DNA of 64,000 bases from Microvirga sp. BSC39 (GCF_000739015.1 NZ_JPUG01000055.1:17838-81837); one strand, 5' to 3'; positions 1-8,458 are shown, counted from the first letter of the stretch. Program-made: numbers and translations. Notes: generated by a model from the sequence alone, not told the origin.

Positions 1-2
1 TC

Positions 3-1076
3 GTGCCGCAATCTTGGTTCGCCAAGCGGGAGCCGATGCGCGGAGACCTGCACCACCTTTTCGCCTGCGAGTCGCGCTGCAACAGCTTCCGCAGCAACAC
101 GCCCTACTTTGACTTTCCTGAGTTCCAGGAGGCAATCCGCAGCGAGTGCGGCAAGTCGGAAGCGCAGGGCTTCGAACCTTTCGCGGGGAAGGGAGCCGTG
201 GCGCGAGCGACCCTTTACTTCCTGCTCCGTTACCCCGGTGAGATAGACGACAGCGCCAAGGAGTACAGCAAAAGCGACCTCGCTACCCTGCTGGACTGGC
301 ACCGGCGCCACCCTGTGGACGACTACGAGCGGCACCGGAATGCCGCAATTTTTGAGAAACAGGGCAATCGGAACCCGTTGATCGATCAGCCATCATGGGC
401 AGAGCGCATCGACTTCGCCGCCGGTTTGGGCCGGCGCGGCCAGGAGATCGCGGAAGTGCGGCCAAGCGGTGACGAGCCCGAGCGACTGGACCAAGCCGTG
501 CGCGCCATAGCCGCCCTGGATGCCCGAACCCTGTCCGCCCCGGCCCTGACTGAGGCTGCCGCGGACTTCGGGGCCTATGAGGGACTGCCGCCGGAAGTGG
601 CGCTGCTGGACGAGGGTCGGATTGTGAAGCTCCTCAAACCTCTAACCTACGTCTCCGAGATCGGTGAGCGCTGGCCGGTAGAGGCTGGGGTGGTGATTGA
701 CGGCGCTTCCATCCCTCGGGCCTTCTGGAGCCTGATCGGCGGCCCCTTCGAGGGACGTTATCGCAATGCCTCCATAATCCACGACCGCTTCTGTGATCTG
801 CGTAGCCGCTCCTGGGATGTGACCCACCGCATGTTCCATGACGCCATGCGTTGCAGCGGCGTGCCGCTTCTCAAGGCCAAGGTAATGTTCTACGCCGTGT
901 ACCGCTTCGGCCCGCGCTGGACGGTGGGGCAGGAGGCAACCGGCTCTGTCCTGACCTTCGAGAGGCGTGCGCCTACTGACGCCGACGCCCGCAGCCTGCT
1001 GGAGGATGCCCGGACGATCTATGCCGAGAACCCCTCTCTACAGGAGATCGAGGCCATGGCCGACGCCCGAGGCTGA
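3..1076 (+). CDS. Endonuclease I family nuclease fused to DUF1353 (5' end outside window)
   Basis: The gene is cut by the left edge of the window: the first codon seen (GTG) is probably an internal Val of the family motif ending V-P-Q-S-W-F, not a start. Residues 1-135 match the C-terminal half of the EndA/NucM/Vvn endonuclease I family: GDLHHL (14-19), NS-RSN (27-32), FEP-KG-VARA (58-69), a W-x4-PVD stretch (99-106) and QGNRNP (120-125), which carry metal- and DNA-binding residues in that family. Residues about 207-310 form a DUF1353 domain, with DGASIP-FW and IHD motifs often found in phage-associated proteins. A nuclease joined to DUF1353 is unusual. The role is inferred to be DNA degradation. 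No signal peptide can be judged because the N-terminus is missing. Confidence 0.75.
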   Translation: MPQSWFAKREPMRGDLHHLFACESRCNSFRSNTPYFDFPEFQEAIRSECGKSEAQGFEPFAGKGAVARATLYFLLRYPGEIDDSAKEYSKSDLATLLDWHRRHPVDDYERHRNAAIFEKQGNRNPLIDQPSWAERIDFAAGLGRRGQEIAEVRPSGDEPERLDQAVRAIAALDARTLSAPALTEAAADFGAYEGLPPEVALLDEGRIVKLLKPLTYVSEIGERWPVEAGVVIDGASIPRAFWSLIGGPFEGRYRNASIIHDRFCDLRSRSWDVTHRMFHDAMRCSGVPLLKAKVMFYAVYRFGPRWTVGQEATGSVLTFERRAPTDADARSLLEDARTIYAENPSLQEIEAMADARG

Positions 1077-1166
1077 CACCACGAACAGCACACCGACCGG
1101 GGTCCGGATCCACCGGGCATCGGGATGGCGCAGGTCGCGAACCTGTCGCGCCACGGTGATGTCACG

Positions 1167-1340
1167 TTAACCCAATGAGACCGCAACAAGCCTTGTTTTG
1201 TTGGTTTCAGGCGAGTACGCCAGCCGCGCTTTCCATGCCGAGATAGCCTGAAGGCGGTGAAGGTGGGTGGCAAGGGCAGACTGCTGCGAGCGAAGCGGAA
1301 CGAACAGGTTCCTGACAGCAGAAAAGACTGAGGTGAACCG
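1167..1340 (-). pseudogene. IS6-family transposase, C-terminal fragment
   Basis: Minus-strand translation contains VFSAVRN followed by FVP and an S-rich tail, closely matching the end of the intact transposase at 33914-34669 (VFSAVRNSFVP). Similarity stops at about 1340, where the sequence switches to the IS110 piece on the other strand. The catalytic residues are absent, so it cannot be functional. Confidence 0.6.
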
Positions 1341-1503
1341 CAGCTCGGCCGAGAGTGGGCTGCGGCGATGGGGCCTCAGGCTGCGGGAGCGGGTCAGCTT
1401 CAAGCGGGCAGCCGTTGCTGTGGCGAGGAAACTCGCCGTGATCATGCACGCGATGCTCAAGACCGGCACCTTCTTCGACTGGACTGTTGGCGCAGCCACT
1501 TGA
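1335..1503 (+). pseudogene. IS110-family transposase, C-terminal fragment
   Basis: Plus-strand translation includes GLRLRERVSFKRAAVAVARK then LAVIMHAML, the characteristic end of IS110/IS116/IS902 transposases (KRA-VAVARKLA-ILH). There is no N-terminal RuvC-like DEDD domain, so this is only the tail of an element. It lies inside the IS6 remnant. Confidence 0.6.
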
Positions 1504-1814
1504 TGGATTGAGGATCGTGTTCAGGCTCTGAGCGCGCTGAGACGACCCCGCCGGGACGTGGGCCGAGCCATTCCGCCTGTTGGGATGCACCGCTGATCCA
1601 GCCGAGTGCGGCGTTCACATAGGAAGGCTCCTCCCGCGAAGCTCCATCATGCGGCGACAGCTGTCGACCGCGAAGACGACCCTGCACCCGGCAGATGCTC
1701 ATGTGGCGCGCCTACGATCCACTTAGACTGAGTTCCCCTGAGTAACCCCTCGACCCTGATCCCAGGATCGAGCCGGTGAGCTCGTGAAAAACTACTTGCA
1801 AAACGACCCGCGAT

Positions 1815-2057
1815 TAGACGACCCCAACAGATGTCACGAGGGCTTGGCGTCTTGCGCCTGAGACGGCGGGCGTAAGATGGCCCGAACTTCATCGCCCAGC
1901 GCCGCAAAGTCTCTTAGGATACGACGATACCGCGCTCGAGCAGCATTGCCTCGGCCAAGCGCAAGCTCAGTAGGAAGCGGAAGTACACCCAGACAGCATG
2001 AGAGATGATCTGAGGTGGAAAGCGGTGACGCTTGTAGCTGATAGCCGGCGGGTTCAT
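1815..2057 (-). pseudogene. IS6-family transposase, N-terminal fragment with stop codon
   Basis: From an ATG at 2057 the minus strand reads SYKRHRFPP, a LLERGI-VS stretch and RRWAMKFGP, parallel to residues 5-75 of the intact copy at 33914. An in-frame TAA near 1915 interrupts it, and homology ends at about 1833 after the Arg-Asp-Ile that precedes the first catalytic Asp. It is a dead fragment of the same subfamily as the 33.9 kb copy. Confidence 0.6.
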
Positions 2058-2111
2058 GCTGCTGGGCCTACCATAGGATACCCTGACCCCAAGTTACCGT
2101 AACAACACCCG

Positions 2112-2493
2112 ATGAGTGGCTGGGTCCGTTGCTGGGCAGGATGTCAGCAAGAGGCAATCCCCCATTTTCACTCTGCGATGCGACTGAACCCGTTTGTTCG
2201 TACGATGGTGGCTCTGCTGTCGGTTTGGCCCTCGCGCTTTGCATGGACGGACGCTACGAAGAGAGTGTGGTCTGGGCTCAGCGAGCGATCAGCGAGCAGG
2301 ATACATGGAGTGCAAGTTACCGACCTCTCAACGCAAGCCTAGCCCATCTCGGTCGCATGCACGAGGCGCGGCGCAGCAGTTGCTAGGTCACGATCCCGGC
2401 TACAGAGTTGCGCAGGTCAGGTCGCTCTACTCGCCGTCGGCGGGATTTGAAAAATATCTTGAGGGTCTGATCAAGGCAGGGCTTCCAGAGTAA
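2112..2493 (+). pseudogene. 3' end of a TPR/adenylate cyclase-type protein, frameshifted
   Basis: Three reading frames in turn give one familiar C-terminus: EAIPHFHSAMRLNPF, then a TPR segment with MDGRYEESVVWAQRAI and LAHLGRMHEAR, then FEKYLEGLIKAGLPE and the stop. The final motif (YLEGL-KAGLPE) is typical of the long cyclase or winged-helix regulators with TPR tails that are abundant in Hyphomicrobiales. At least two frameshifts are needed, and the catalytic N-terminal part is missing, apparently lost at the adjacent IS remnant. Confidence 0.6.
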
Positions 2494-2662
2494 CTTAATC
2501 CTCTGTGTCGCTAGGTTCACGGACTTGCATCTAGCGATTTCCTCGGTAACCGCAAAGGTCAAAACTCCTCCAAGGAAAATCGGCAAACACCCTCGCTTCT
2601 AATCCGTGGCTGCGGAACTATTACAGATTGATAGGGTCTTTTTAACAAGCCCAACCTGCGCC

Positions 2663-4507
2663 TCAAGGCCCAACAACCCCTGCTCGGCGGCCGCCCTCAA
2701 TGATAGTCGGCATTATGCGTCCACTAATATCCGACTGTCCCCCATCAGCCAAGCTGCTGTGCAGCTCATTGAGAAGTCGTGATACACCGGTAGCGAGATT
2801 CTGATGCTGAAGAGCTTCCGCCGGCGTGATACCTCTAAGTGCGTCGTGTGGGGTGTAAAGCCAATCATCGGCTCTTGGGCCGAGCTTCGAAGTGGCTTCG
2901 TTTTTCAAATCACGCAGACGTTTGATCTGCTCATCATCGAAAGGCCTTATCACATCCACTCTGAAGGCGCCCGGGACCAGAAGGCCTATCACGGCACCAC
3001 ATGCGATCCCTGACAGACCTGAGGCTAACATACTCTTTACGCTGGGTTCGCCTTCTAGGGAACCTTGAAGGAACGTAGCAAGTGTGGTTGCGACGCCGAG
3101 CAGAATTCCAAGGTAGATTCCATCAAGGCTCCGGTCCTTCCATCGCGCCCGCCGGACATCGCCACCCAACCGTGCAGCAAGCACCAAACTGACGACGCAG
3201 CCCGGTATAAGCCAAGGCAGAGCCGTTCTCATCTTCGCGAGCACATAACCCAGATCAGAGTTTAGGAATGAACCCAAGACCATGTCAGAAGAAAAAGGAA
3301 CTGCAATGATACGGCGAATGGCCTCGTTCGTACCAGGGTGCAACACTGCCGTGTTCAGAACAATGACAAGCCAAGTTGCAAGCCCACTCCACAAGGCGAT
3401 GCGGACAAGACATCTAGGTGCGCGGGGTTTCCAGAGCCGCCTTTCAATCATCGAGCTTCGTGCCTTCAGCGCGATTATTATCGCAGCGCCGTACATGATG
3501 GCAGCAGTGACGCCGAACTTCATGTTCTCGACCAAAGCATCGCCCATAGTGTTGATGATTCTCCAATCCAGCTGGCTTGGGATCGTGTCGACTGCGGCCA
3601 AGCACACCGTCGAGATGCAAAAGACAGTGAAGACCGCCGGGACTACCAGATCGAAGACGCGACGCTCGCCCACCTCTGGAATTCTGAAACCCAACTCCTC
3701 AAGCGTTTTCTTTACCTCTTCCTCAGTGTCGGCTTGGTTACGGACACCCCAGCTGATATAAGCGTAAAGCCGTTTAAGAAATCCCTTGATCCGTCTGTTC
3801 AGATTATCCTCCGCTTCTTCGTCGAGGGTGTGGATTTCTGCTGGCTCTACTTCCTGTCGGAGGAACTTGAACCTTTCGACGATCAGGTCAAAGTCCTTGC
3901 TGAAAGGCTGAAGGGCTTCCGCTTTGATGATGGCAGGACCAGTACCTTTTCCTTCGAGCGACGCCATTAGGACGACGGCGCGAGCCCATTGATGCAGCGG
4001 GGAGGTCGGCGGTAGCCGTAGGTGCTCCCTGATCTTTTGTCTTTTGTTCTCCTTAACTGCTTCAAGTTGAGCTAGAGGAGGGTCATATTTGGCATCTTCG
4101 AGTAAATTGATGGTTCGCTCTGCTCCGCCTGGAACCAGGAACCATTCATGCACTTGCCGCCGCAACCATTCCTCAATTTCCTCCAGCCACTTCGCATTTG
4201 GGATGACGCCCACGAGAAGGAGAGCCGTCAGAAGAGGCCAGCTTTCAGCCGGAACACTCTCGATGCCGAAAAGGCCTGCCACTTTTGGACCTATCAGAAC
4301 AAGCAAAAAGTAGACGACGCTGAAGCCGGCGATGTATGTGAAAAGGGCGCGGTTGTATGCCCCCCTTAGAAAAAGGTAGCGGAGCGGCTCAAGATCACTG
4401 GGCAATGTTTCTCGGTTTGGGAAGGACGGCTTATTGAAGCGCTTGAAAGAGAAAACCATCAGTACAATCAGACCGATTGCCAAATAAAGGTAATTTATAT
4501 CGCCCAT
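2663..4507 (-). CDS. Multi-pass membrane protein of unknown family, third gene of the RiPP-like unit
   Basis: A 614-residue protein I do not recognise. Hydrophobic segments are visible at about 5-21, 54-73, 91-104, 286-306, 331-347, 368-386, 430-446, 462-480 and 492-511. A charged soluble region occupies about 105-285 and a soluble tail 512-614. The tail holds W-L-x2-P near 549-553 and L-x-G-I-T-P-A-E-A-L (557-566), weakly reminiscent of the MbcA/ParS (DUF2384) fold; this is only a resemblance. Its ATG lies 3 nt after the stop of the upstream radical SAM gene, so translation is probably coupled and the two functions linked. It could be the exporter, immunity protein or membrane target of the modified peptide. 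None of the ABC, MFS or peptidase motifs usual in RiPP export is visible. Confidence 0.75.
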   Translation of the reverse strand: MGDINYLYLAIGLIVLMVFSFKRFNKPSFPNRETLPSDLEPLRYLFLRGAYNRALFTYIAGFSVVYFLLVLIGPKVAGLFGIESVPAESWPLLTALLLVGVIPNAKWLEEIEEWLRRQVHEWFLVPGGAERTINLLEDAKYDPPLAQLEAVKENKRQKIREHLRLPPTSPLHQWARAVVLMASLEGKGTGPAIIKAEALQPFSKDFDLIVERFKFLRQEVEPAEIHTLDEEAEDNLNRRIKGFLKRLYAYISWGVRNQADTEEEVKKTLEELGFRIPEVGERRVFDLVVPAVFTVFCISTVCLAAVDTIPSQLDWRIINTMGDALVENMKFGVTAAIMYGAAIIIALKARSSMIERRLWKPRAPRCLVRIALWSGLATWLVIVLNTAVLHPGTNEAIRRIIAVPFSSDMVLGSFLNSDLGYVLAKMRTALPWLIPGCVVSLVLAARLGGDVRRARWKDRSLDGIYLGILLGVATTLATFLQGSLEGEPSVKSMLASGLSGIACGAVIGLLVPGAFRVDVIRPFDDEQIKRLRDLKNEATSKLGPRADDWLYTPHDALRGITPAEALQHQNLATGVSRLLNELHSSLADGGQSDISGRIMPTIIEGGRRAGVVGP

Positions 4508-4510
4508 CTC

Positions 4511-5710
4511 TCAACTCCATCTGAAGTTGCCATGTACCGGCTCTGCTGTGGTGACAGCATCTGGTGGAGTAAGGTGCGTCTCGATCAGTGCGAGCAGTTC
4601 ATCGAGAAGGATCTTGCGAGTCAGTCGACAGTGCATCGTCTCGGTAGTGTCGAAGCCACCGGTTTCAAACAACTTGTTCGCTGGCGCTCCACCGCCACAC
4701 CAGCGGAAGTAAGGACAGGTACACTCGCACGCATGCACTCCCCTTTCGATTTCCTGACTGACCGTTTGGAATAGCGGCTCCCGCTCTACGTCTTCGAGCC
4801 TGTGTGTAGAAACATGCCCAAATCCAAAATGAGTAAAGCGCATGTGGTGTGCGCCGAGAAGTTCCGGTGAAAACGTCGATATCACTCCATCATGGCTGAT
4901 ACTGACGATGTTAAACGGAACGTTTTGAGGATCCCGAACAGGATTCCGTGAGAGAATGAAAGCAATGCCATCCTCGAACTCGCGGACCCGGATCATCCCG
5001 GGATTGCTCCAGACGAGGTTCAGGAAACGCTGAACGAAGTTCCTGAACCGAGTCTCGACATGTGTGGCAGCAAGCGAGGAGACTCGGTTGATCCCTTCGA
5101 CTTCCTCTATGTTAAATCCAACTTCCTTAATTTTATTTAGGACATAAAATTCGAAAAGCTTCTCAGCTTCATCAAGCGCAGGCTCTGTCAGCACAGTGAT
5201 TACATGGAAGTCGTGCCCATGCTCCTGGAGCAGGCTGACGGCGCGCATTACTTCTTTATGTGTTCCACCGCCGCGGCGGGTGCGCCGGTTAGAGTTATGG
5301 AGATCTGCTGGTCCGTCGATGCTGAGCCCGACACGTGCTCCTGTTCGGGCAAAGAACTCGACCCACGCGTCGTTCATGAGCAATCCGTTGGTTTGGAAGC
5401 AGTGCTTCACCCGGACATGGGCCGGGCGCCTCTGTTCCACGAGCGCAACTGCCTGCTCGTACCAGGAGAGTGGAACGGCGAGAGGCTCCCCGCCATGCCA
5501 AGCCAGATCCAATGATGCACCCAAGAGCGGGCTCTCGAAGAGGCGCTGGCAAATCAGATCCAGCGTCTCAAGGCTCATCCTTGCTGTCGACGTGCGGTTG
5601 GAGAGATAGCAGTAAGAGCAGTCGATGTTACAAAACTGCGTCGGCTGCAAGACAAGCAACCTCAACCGCGGCGCGACAGCCTCAAAGACCTCGCCCTTGG
5701 AAGTTGTCAA
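4511..5710 (-). CDS. Radical SAM/SPASM peptide maturase, cyclophane-forming type
   Basis: A 399-residue radical SAM enzyme. The CxxxCxxC motif for the SAM-binding 4Fe-4S cluster is C27-x3-C31-x2-C34, followed by WHGGEP. The C-terminal SPASM region has C328, C330, C332, C338 and C361, with the CGGG-P-NK and TET-x2-CRL signatures typical of the GrrM/OscB, XyeB, FxsB and YhhB-like maturases that link an aromatic ring to a nearby beta-carbon in a precursor peptide. The start is a TTG at 5710 with GAGG about 10 nt upstream; no in-frame ATG fits as well. It begins 27 nt after the small peptide gene and ends 3 nt before the membrane protein gene, so the three form one operon. The substrate is inferred to be the upstream peptide. 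The exact maturase subfamily is not settled. Confidence 0.85.
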   Translation of the reverse strand: MTTSKGEVFEAVAPRLRLLVLQPTQFCNIDCSYCYLSNRTSTARMSLETLDLICQRLFESPLLGASLDLAWHGGEPLAVPLSWYEQAVALVEQRRPAHVRVKHCFQTNGLLMNDAWVEFFARTGARVGLSIDGPADLHNSNRRTRRGGGTHKEVMRAVSLLQEHGHDFHVITVLTEPALDEAEKLFEFYVLNKIKEVGFNIEEVEGINRVSSLAATHVETRFRNFVQRFLNLVWSNPGMIRVREFEDGIAFILSRNPVRDPQNVPFNIVSISHDGVISTFSPELLGAHHMRFTHFGFGHVSTHRLEDVEREPLFQTVSQEIERGVHACECTCPYFRWCGGGAPANKLFETGGFDTTETMHCRLTRKILLDELLALIETHLTPPDAVTTAEPVHGNFRWS

Positions 5711-5737
5711 AGCACATCTGCCTCAGTGATAGGGTCT

Positions 5738-5980
5738 CTAGTAATTCCGCCATTGGGCGAGTTGTACCGCAGGACCAGCATCAGCGAGCACCGGATCGAG
5801 TGATCGGATGTGCTCGGCGATTGCGGAGACACGCGCCGGCAAATCCTTTCCATCGAATGTGCGCTCTACCGAAACCAAATCCTTTGTCACGTCGCCTGCC
5901 ACAGCGCACGCAATCACCGACACCAACGAGAGAGCGGCAGTTGTCTGAAAAGCCTGTTGAAAAGCTAATTTGGTGGTCAT
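5738..5980 (-). CDS. Putative cyclophane RiPP precursor peptide ending W-R-N-Y
   Basis: An 80-residue peptide directly upstream of the radical SAM gene, with AGAGG 8 nt before its ATG. Residues about 12-29 are hydrophobic and signal- or leader-like. The middle is charged, and the extreme C-terminus is A-Q-W77-R78-N79-Y80. W-x-N fits the aromatic-X-X motif that three-residue cyclophane-forming enzymes crosslink (Trp ring carbon to the Asn beta-carbon). Unlike GrrA-type substrates it has no Gly-rich repeats. The core would be a single motif at the very end, possibly exported after removal of the leader. The precursor role is inferred from position, size and the terminal motif. Confidence 0.7.
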   Translation of the reverse strand: MTTKLAFQQAFQTTAALSLVSVIACAVAGDVTKDLVSVERTFDGKDLPARVSAIAEHIRSLDPVLADAGPAVQLAQWRNY

Positions 5981-6395
5981 AGCAACACCTCTTGGTGTGC
6001 AGGTTCAGCCGAAGTACGAACTTCACATTAACACAATATTCGCGATCATCAAGTTTGCCTGAATACTTGGTCAAGCAACCTACGACTTCTATACCGTTCC
6101 CTTGCCTGCCACTCCTCAACAGCCAAGGTTATTATGGCCAAGCTGTGCCAAGAAGTAGTAGCGGCGGGTCATTAGGAATCTGTACGGTACATCTCTCACT
6201 TTAGTCAGAGCGCCGGTTTTGTAAGTGCGGCCTCGCACGCCTGTTGCCCGATAAGGCTGTTCTAGCTGTCTGGATGCGAGACCTCCTTGGCGTGAGCGAG
6301 CGACGCTGGCGATGGGGGCAGCTTGCGGGTGTGGCGGCCAAGCGGCAAACTCGCGAGGAGGTATGACACAGCCTACTCGAGTGCGGAGGGGTTCA
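5981..6395. other. Intergenic region between the RiPP-like unit and the MAPEG gene
   Basis: This 415 bp stretch separates divergent units. No convincing gene is seen on either strand. It should contain the promoter of the peptide/maturase operon, but no clear -35/-10 pair could be picked out by eye. SD sequences at both edges support the chosen starts. Confidence 0.5.
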
Positions 6396-6821
6396 ATGAC
6401 GGTCCCGCAATGGGCGCTCCTCGGCTTTGCGGTCTGGACGCTGCTGGTGCTCTTCGGAACGGTTGGTGTCTACCGATGGTCGAGAATTCTTACAGGACGG
6501 GTGAGCATTTCCGAATGGCAGGCTGACCGGCCCCAGGGCAGTGACTGGTACCAGCGTGCCATGAGGGCTCACATGAACTGCGTCGAGAACCTGCCGGTCT
6601 TCGCCGCGATTGTCCTTTGCGCCACGGCCGCCGGTGCGGACAGCCACCTCCTCGATTGGCTCGCCGGAGCTATCTTGGTCGGGCGCATCTGTCAGACGAC
6701 GGTTCACCTCGCCTTGACCCCCTCCGATCTTGCCGTCTCGATCCGGTTCGCGTTCTTTTTCGTGCAGGCGATCGGCATGCTCGCAATGGCTGCATTTGTT
6801 GCAATCTCGGCAGCCGGATAA
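6396..6821 (+). CDS. MAPEG family membrane protein
   Basis: A 141-residue integral membrane protein with about four hydrophobic segments. It has the MAPEG (membrane-associated eicosanoid/glutathione metabolism) signature: R-A-x2-N-x2-E-N-L-P-x-F at about 49-61, followed by a C-terminal F-x3-F-x-V-Q-x-I pattern. Bacterial members are small glutathione-related membrane enzymes of uncertain substrate. The start at 6396 is preferred because GGAGGGG lies 5 nt upstream; an in-frame ATG at 6363 sits too close to its own GGAGG. No operon partner is evident. Confidence 0.8.
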   Translation: MTVPQWALLGFAVWTLLVLFGTVGVYRWSRILTGRVSISEWQADRPQGSDWYQRAMRAHMNCVENLPVFAAIVLCATAAGADSHLLDWLAGAILVGRICQTTVHLALTPSDLAVSIRFAFFFVQAIGMLAMAAFVAISAAG

Positions 6822-6968
6822 CGGCGGCCTTCGCATCAAGGTTGGACGTGTTCTGTGTGTTGAGCCTCCGGCAATCCGTTGACGTCCTGCCCCGTCCACG
6901 TTTGGCCATCCCTGGACCGAAGCGACATTTCTATCTTGCAATGATAAGGCGCTCCAGGGATGAGGGGC

Positions 6969-7214
6969 TTAAGGCAGTGGGTCATGCCACTCGATTGTCA
7001 TCGAAGCTGTCACGGTGACGATCCGCTGGTCTTGCTGGTCCCTCACCTCGATGACGACATCGCTGGTAGCACCCTTCGCCAGCTTGCTCGTTCCAATCTC
7101 AGTCGCCGACCGAGCTGCCGCCCGCATGGCATTGCTTGCACTGTCGAACTCGAAACCCTCGTCATCGCGGACGAGCTGCTCGCCGTCATGGATGTCGATA
7201 TAATAGCGGGCCAT
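6969..7214 (-). CDS. DUF6894 family small protein
   Basis: An 81-residue protein beginning MARYYIDIHDG, with a DEGFEF turn and a C-terminal V-x-V-R-D-x2-D-Q-R-I-x-T-V-T-x-S-M-T strand pattern. This is the DUF6894 family common in rhizobia and Methylobacteriaceae; its function is unknown. It is paralogous to the gene at 8672-8911. The IS3 element begins 8 nt upstream of its ATG, so its native promoter and SD have been separated from it and expression may now depend on the element. Confidence 0.8.
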   Translation of the reverse strand: MARYYIDIHDGEQLVRDDEGFEFDSASNAMRAAARSATEIGTSKLAKGATSDVVIEVRDQQDQRIVTVTASMTIEWHDPLP

Positions 7215-7273
7215 GGCACTGCTGGACTTGCTCCGAAAAGATGGAGAGCCTCTGATGAAGCAGGAGGATCTCC

Positions 7274-7564
7274 ATGCCCCAGACACGCTTTACGAAAGAG
7301 TTTCAGGATGAGGCGGTGCGGCTCGCCTTGACCAGCGGCCGCAGCCGACGGGCGGTTGCCGTGGATCTCGGCGTCGGCCTGTCGACCCTGCGGCACTGGA
7401 TCGACCGCCGGCGCGAGCGCGAGATCGACGCTCCGCCCGCGGACCGCCAGGAGGACATGGCGGCCGAGCTCAAGCGGCTGCGGCGCGAGAACGAGATCCT
7501 GCGCCAAGAGCGGGACATCCTGAAGAAGGCTACGGCTTTTTTCGCCAAGGAGGGAAGTCGATGA
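7274..7564 (+). CDS. IS3-family transposase OrfA
   Basis: A 96-residue protein: an N-terminal helix-turn-helix (TKEFQDEAVRLAL, then LGVGLSTLRHWI) followed by a leucine-zipper-like region with LKRLRRENEILRQERDILKK. It binds the element ends and is normally fused to OrfB by -1 frameshifting. The last 4 nt overlap the orfB start codon, and a T-run precedes the overlap, as expected for a slippery site. Confidence 0.9.
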   Translation: MPQTRFTKEFQDEAVRLALTSGRSRRAVAVDLGVGLSTLRHWIDRRREREIDAPPADRQEDMAAELKRLRRENEILRQERDILKKATAFFAKEGSR

Positions 7565-8421
7565 AGTTTCAGTTCATCGATGTGGCGAAAGAGAACTTCC
7601 CCGTCACACGCCTGTGCCAGGTCCTGAGTGTCAGCCCGAGTGGCTACTTTGCCTGGAGATCTCGTCCGGCCAGTCCGCGTCAAAGGGAGGACTTGGTTCT
7701 CTTGGCCCACATCCGCTCGGCCTTTGCCCGCTCCAATGGGACCTACGGCAGCCCACGCATGACCCGCGAGTTGCAGGACGAGGAGGGCCTGACGGTGGGT
7801 CGACGCCGCACCGCCCGGCTGATGCGCGAGAATGGCCTGAAAGCCCGGCAGGAGCGCCGGTTCAAACGCACCACCGACAGCCATCACGCCTTTCCGATCG
7901 CGCCTAACCTGCTCGAGCAGGACTTCTCGGCCGAGCGTCCAAACGAGAAGTGGGCCGCAGATATCTCCTATCTGTGGACGAACGAGGGCTGGTTGTACCT
8001 GGCTGTCATTCTCGATCTCTTCGCGCGGCGGGTGGTTGGCTGGGCGGTCAGTGACAGCCTCCACAAGGAACTGGCGCTGGAGGCGCTGAGCAAGGCCCTG
8101 GCGATCCGGCGGCCATCAGCGGGCTTGATCCATCATGCGGATCGCGGCAGTCAATATTGCTCGACTGCCTATCAGGCGGAGTTGAGGAAACACGGTATCC
8201 AGATCTCAATGTCAGGTAAAGGCAATTGCTTCGACAATGCCGTCGTTGAGACCTTCTTCAAGACCTTGAAATCTGAGCTGGTCTGGCGCACCGTCTTCCA
8301 GACCAGAGCCGAGGCCAAGGATGCGCTTGGGCGTTACATCGACGGCTTCTACAACCCCGTCCGACGCCATTCGACACTCGATTATGTCAGTCCGGTTCAG
8401 TTCGAAAGGCTGGCCGGGTAG
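7561..8421 (+). CDS. IS3-family transposase OrfB (DDE integrase core)
   Basis: A 286-residue protein with an HTH_21-type region (TYGSPRMTREL) and an rve integrase core. The DDE residues are visible as WAADISY (first Asp), HHADRGSQY (second Asp) and NCFDNAVVETFFKTLK (catalytic Glu). The C-terminus has the YNPVRRHSTLDYVSP signature. The reading frame is intact, so the element is potentially active. Confidence 0.92.
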   Translation: MKFQFIDVAKENFPVTRLCQVLSVSPSGYFAWRSRPASPRQREDLVLLAHIRSAFARSNGTYGSPRMTRELQDEEGLTVGRRRTARLMRENGLKARQERRFKRTTDSHHAFPIAPNLLEQDFSAERPNEKWAADISYLWTNEGWLYLAVILDLFARRVVGWAVSDSLHKELALEALSKALAIRRPSAGLIHHADRGSQYCSTAYQAELRKHGIQISMSGKGNCFDNAVVETFFKTLKSELVWRTVFQTRAEAKDALGRYIDGFYNPVRRHSTLDYVSPVQFERLAG

Positions 8422-8458
8422 CTACAAAACCGCTCTCCACTTAAGCGAAGCAAATCCA

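Larger units (their letters stand above)
1159..2106. mobile_element. IS6-family element remnant with IS110 fragment inside
   Basis: The outer ends keep diverged inverted repeats: GTCACGTTAACCC at 1161-1173, and a related reading inward from 2106 (GTTACGGTAACTT). The same end sequence bounds the intact IS6-type copy at 33.9 kb. Between the ends only the first and last parts of the minus-strand transposase remain. The middle is replaced by unrelated sequence that includes the plus-strand tail of an IS110-type transposase. The element is dead and shows nested insertion or deletion. Confidence 0.6.

Noticed and set aside
2663..5980. Assignment of the RiPP unit to the GrrA/GrrM class
   Set aside because: The maturase resembles that group, but the peptide has no Gly-rich repeats, so the class name is not applied to the peptide.
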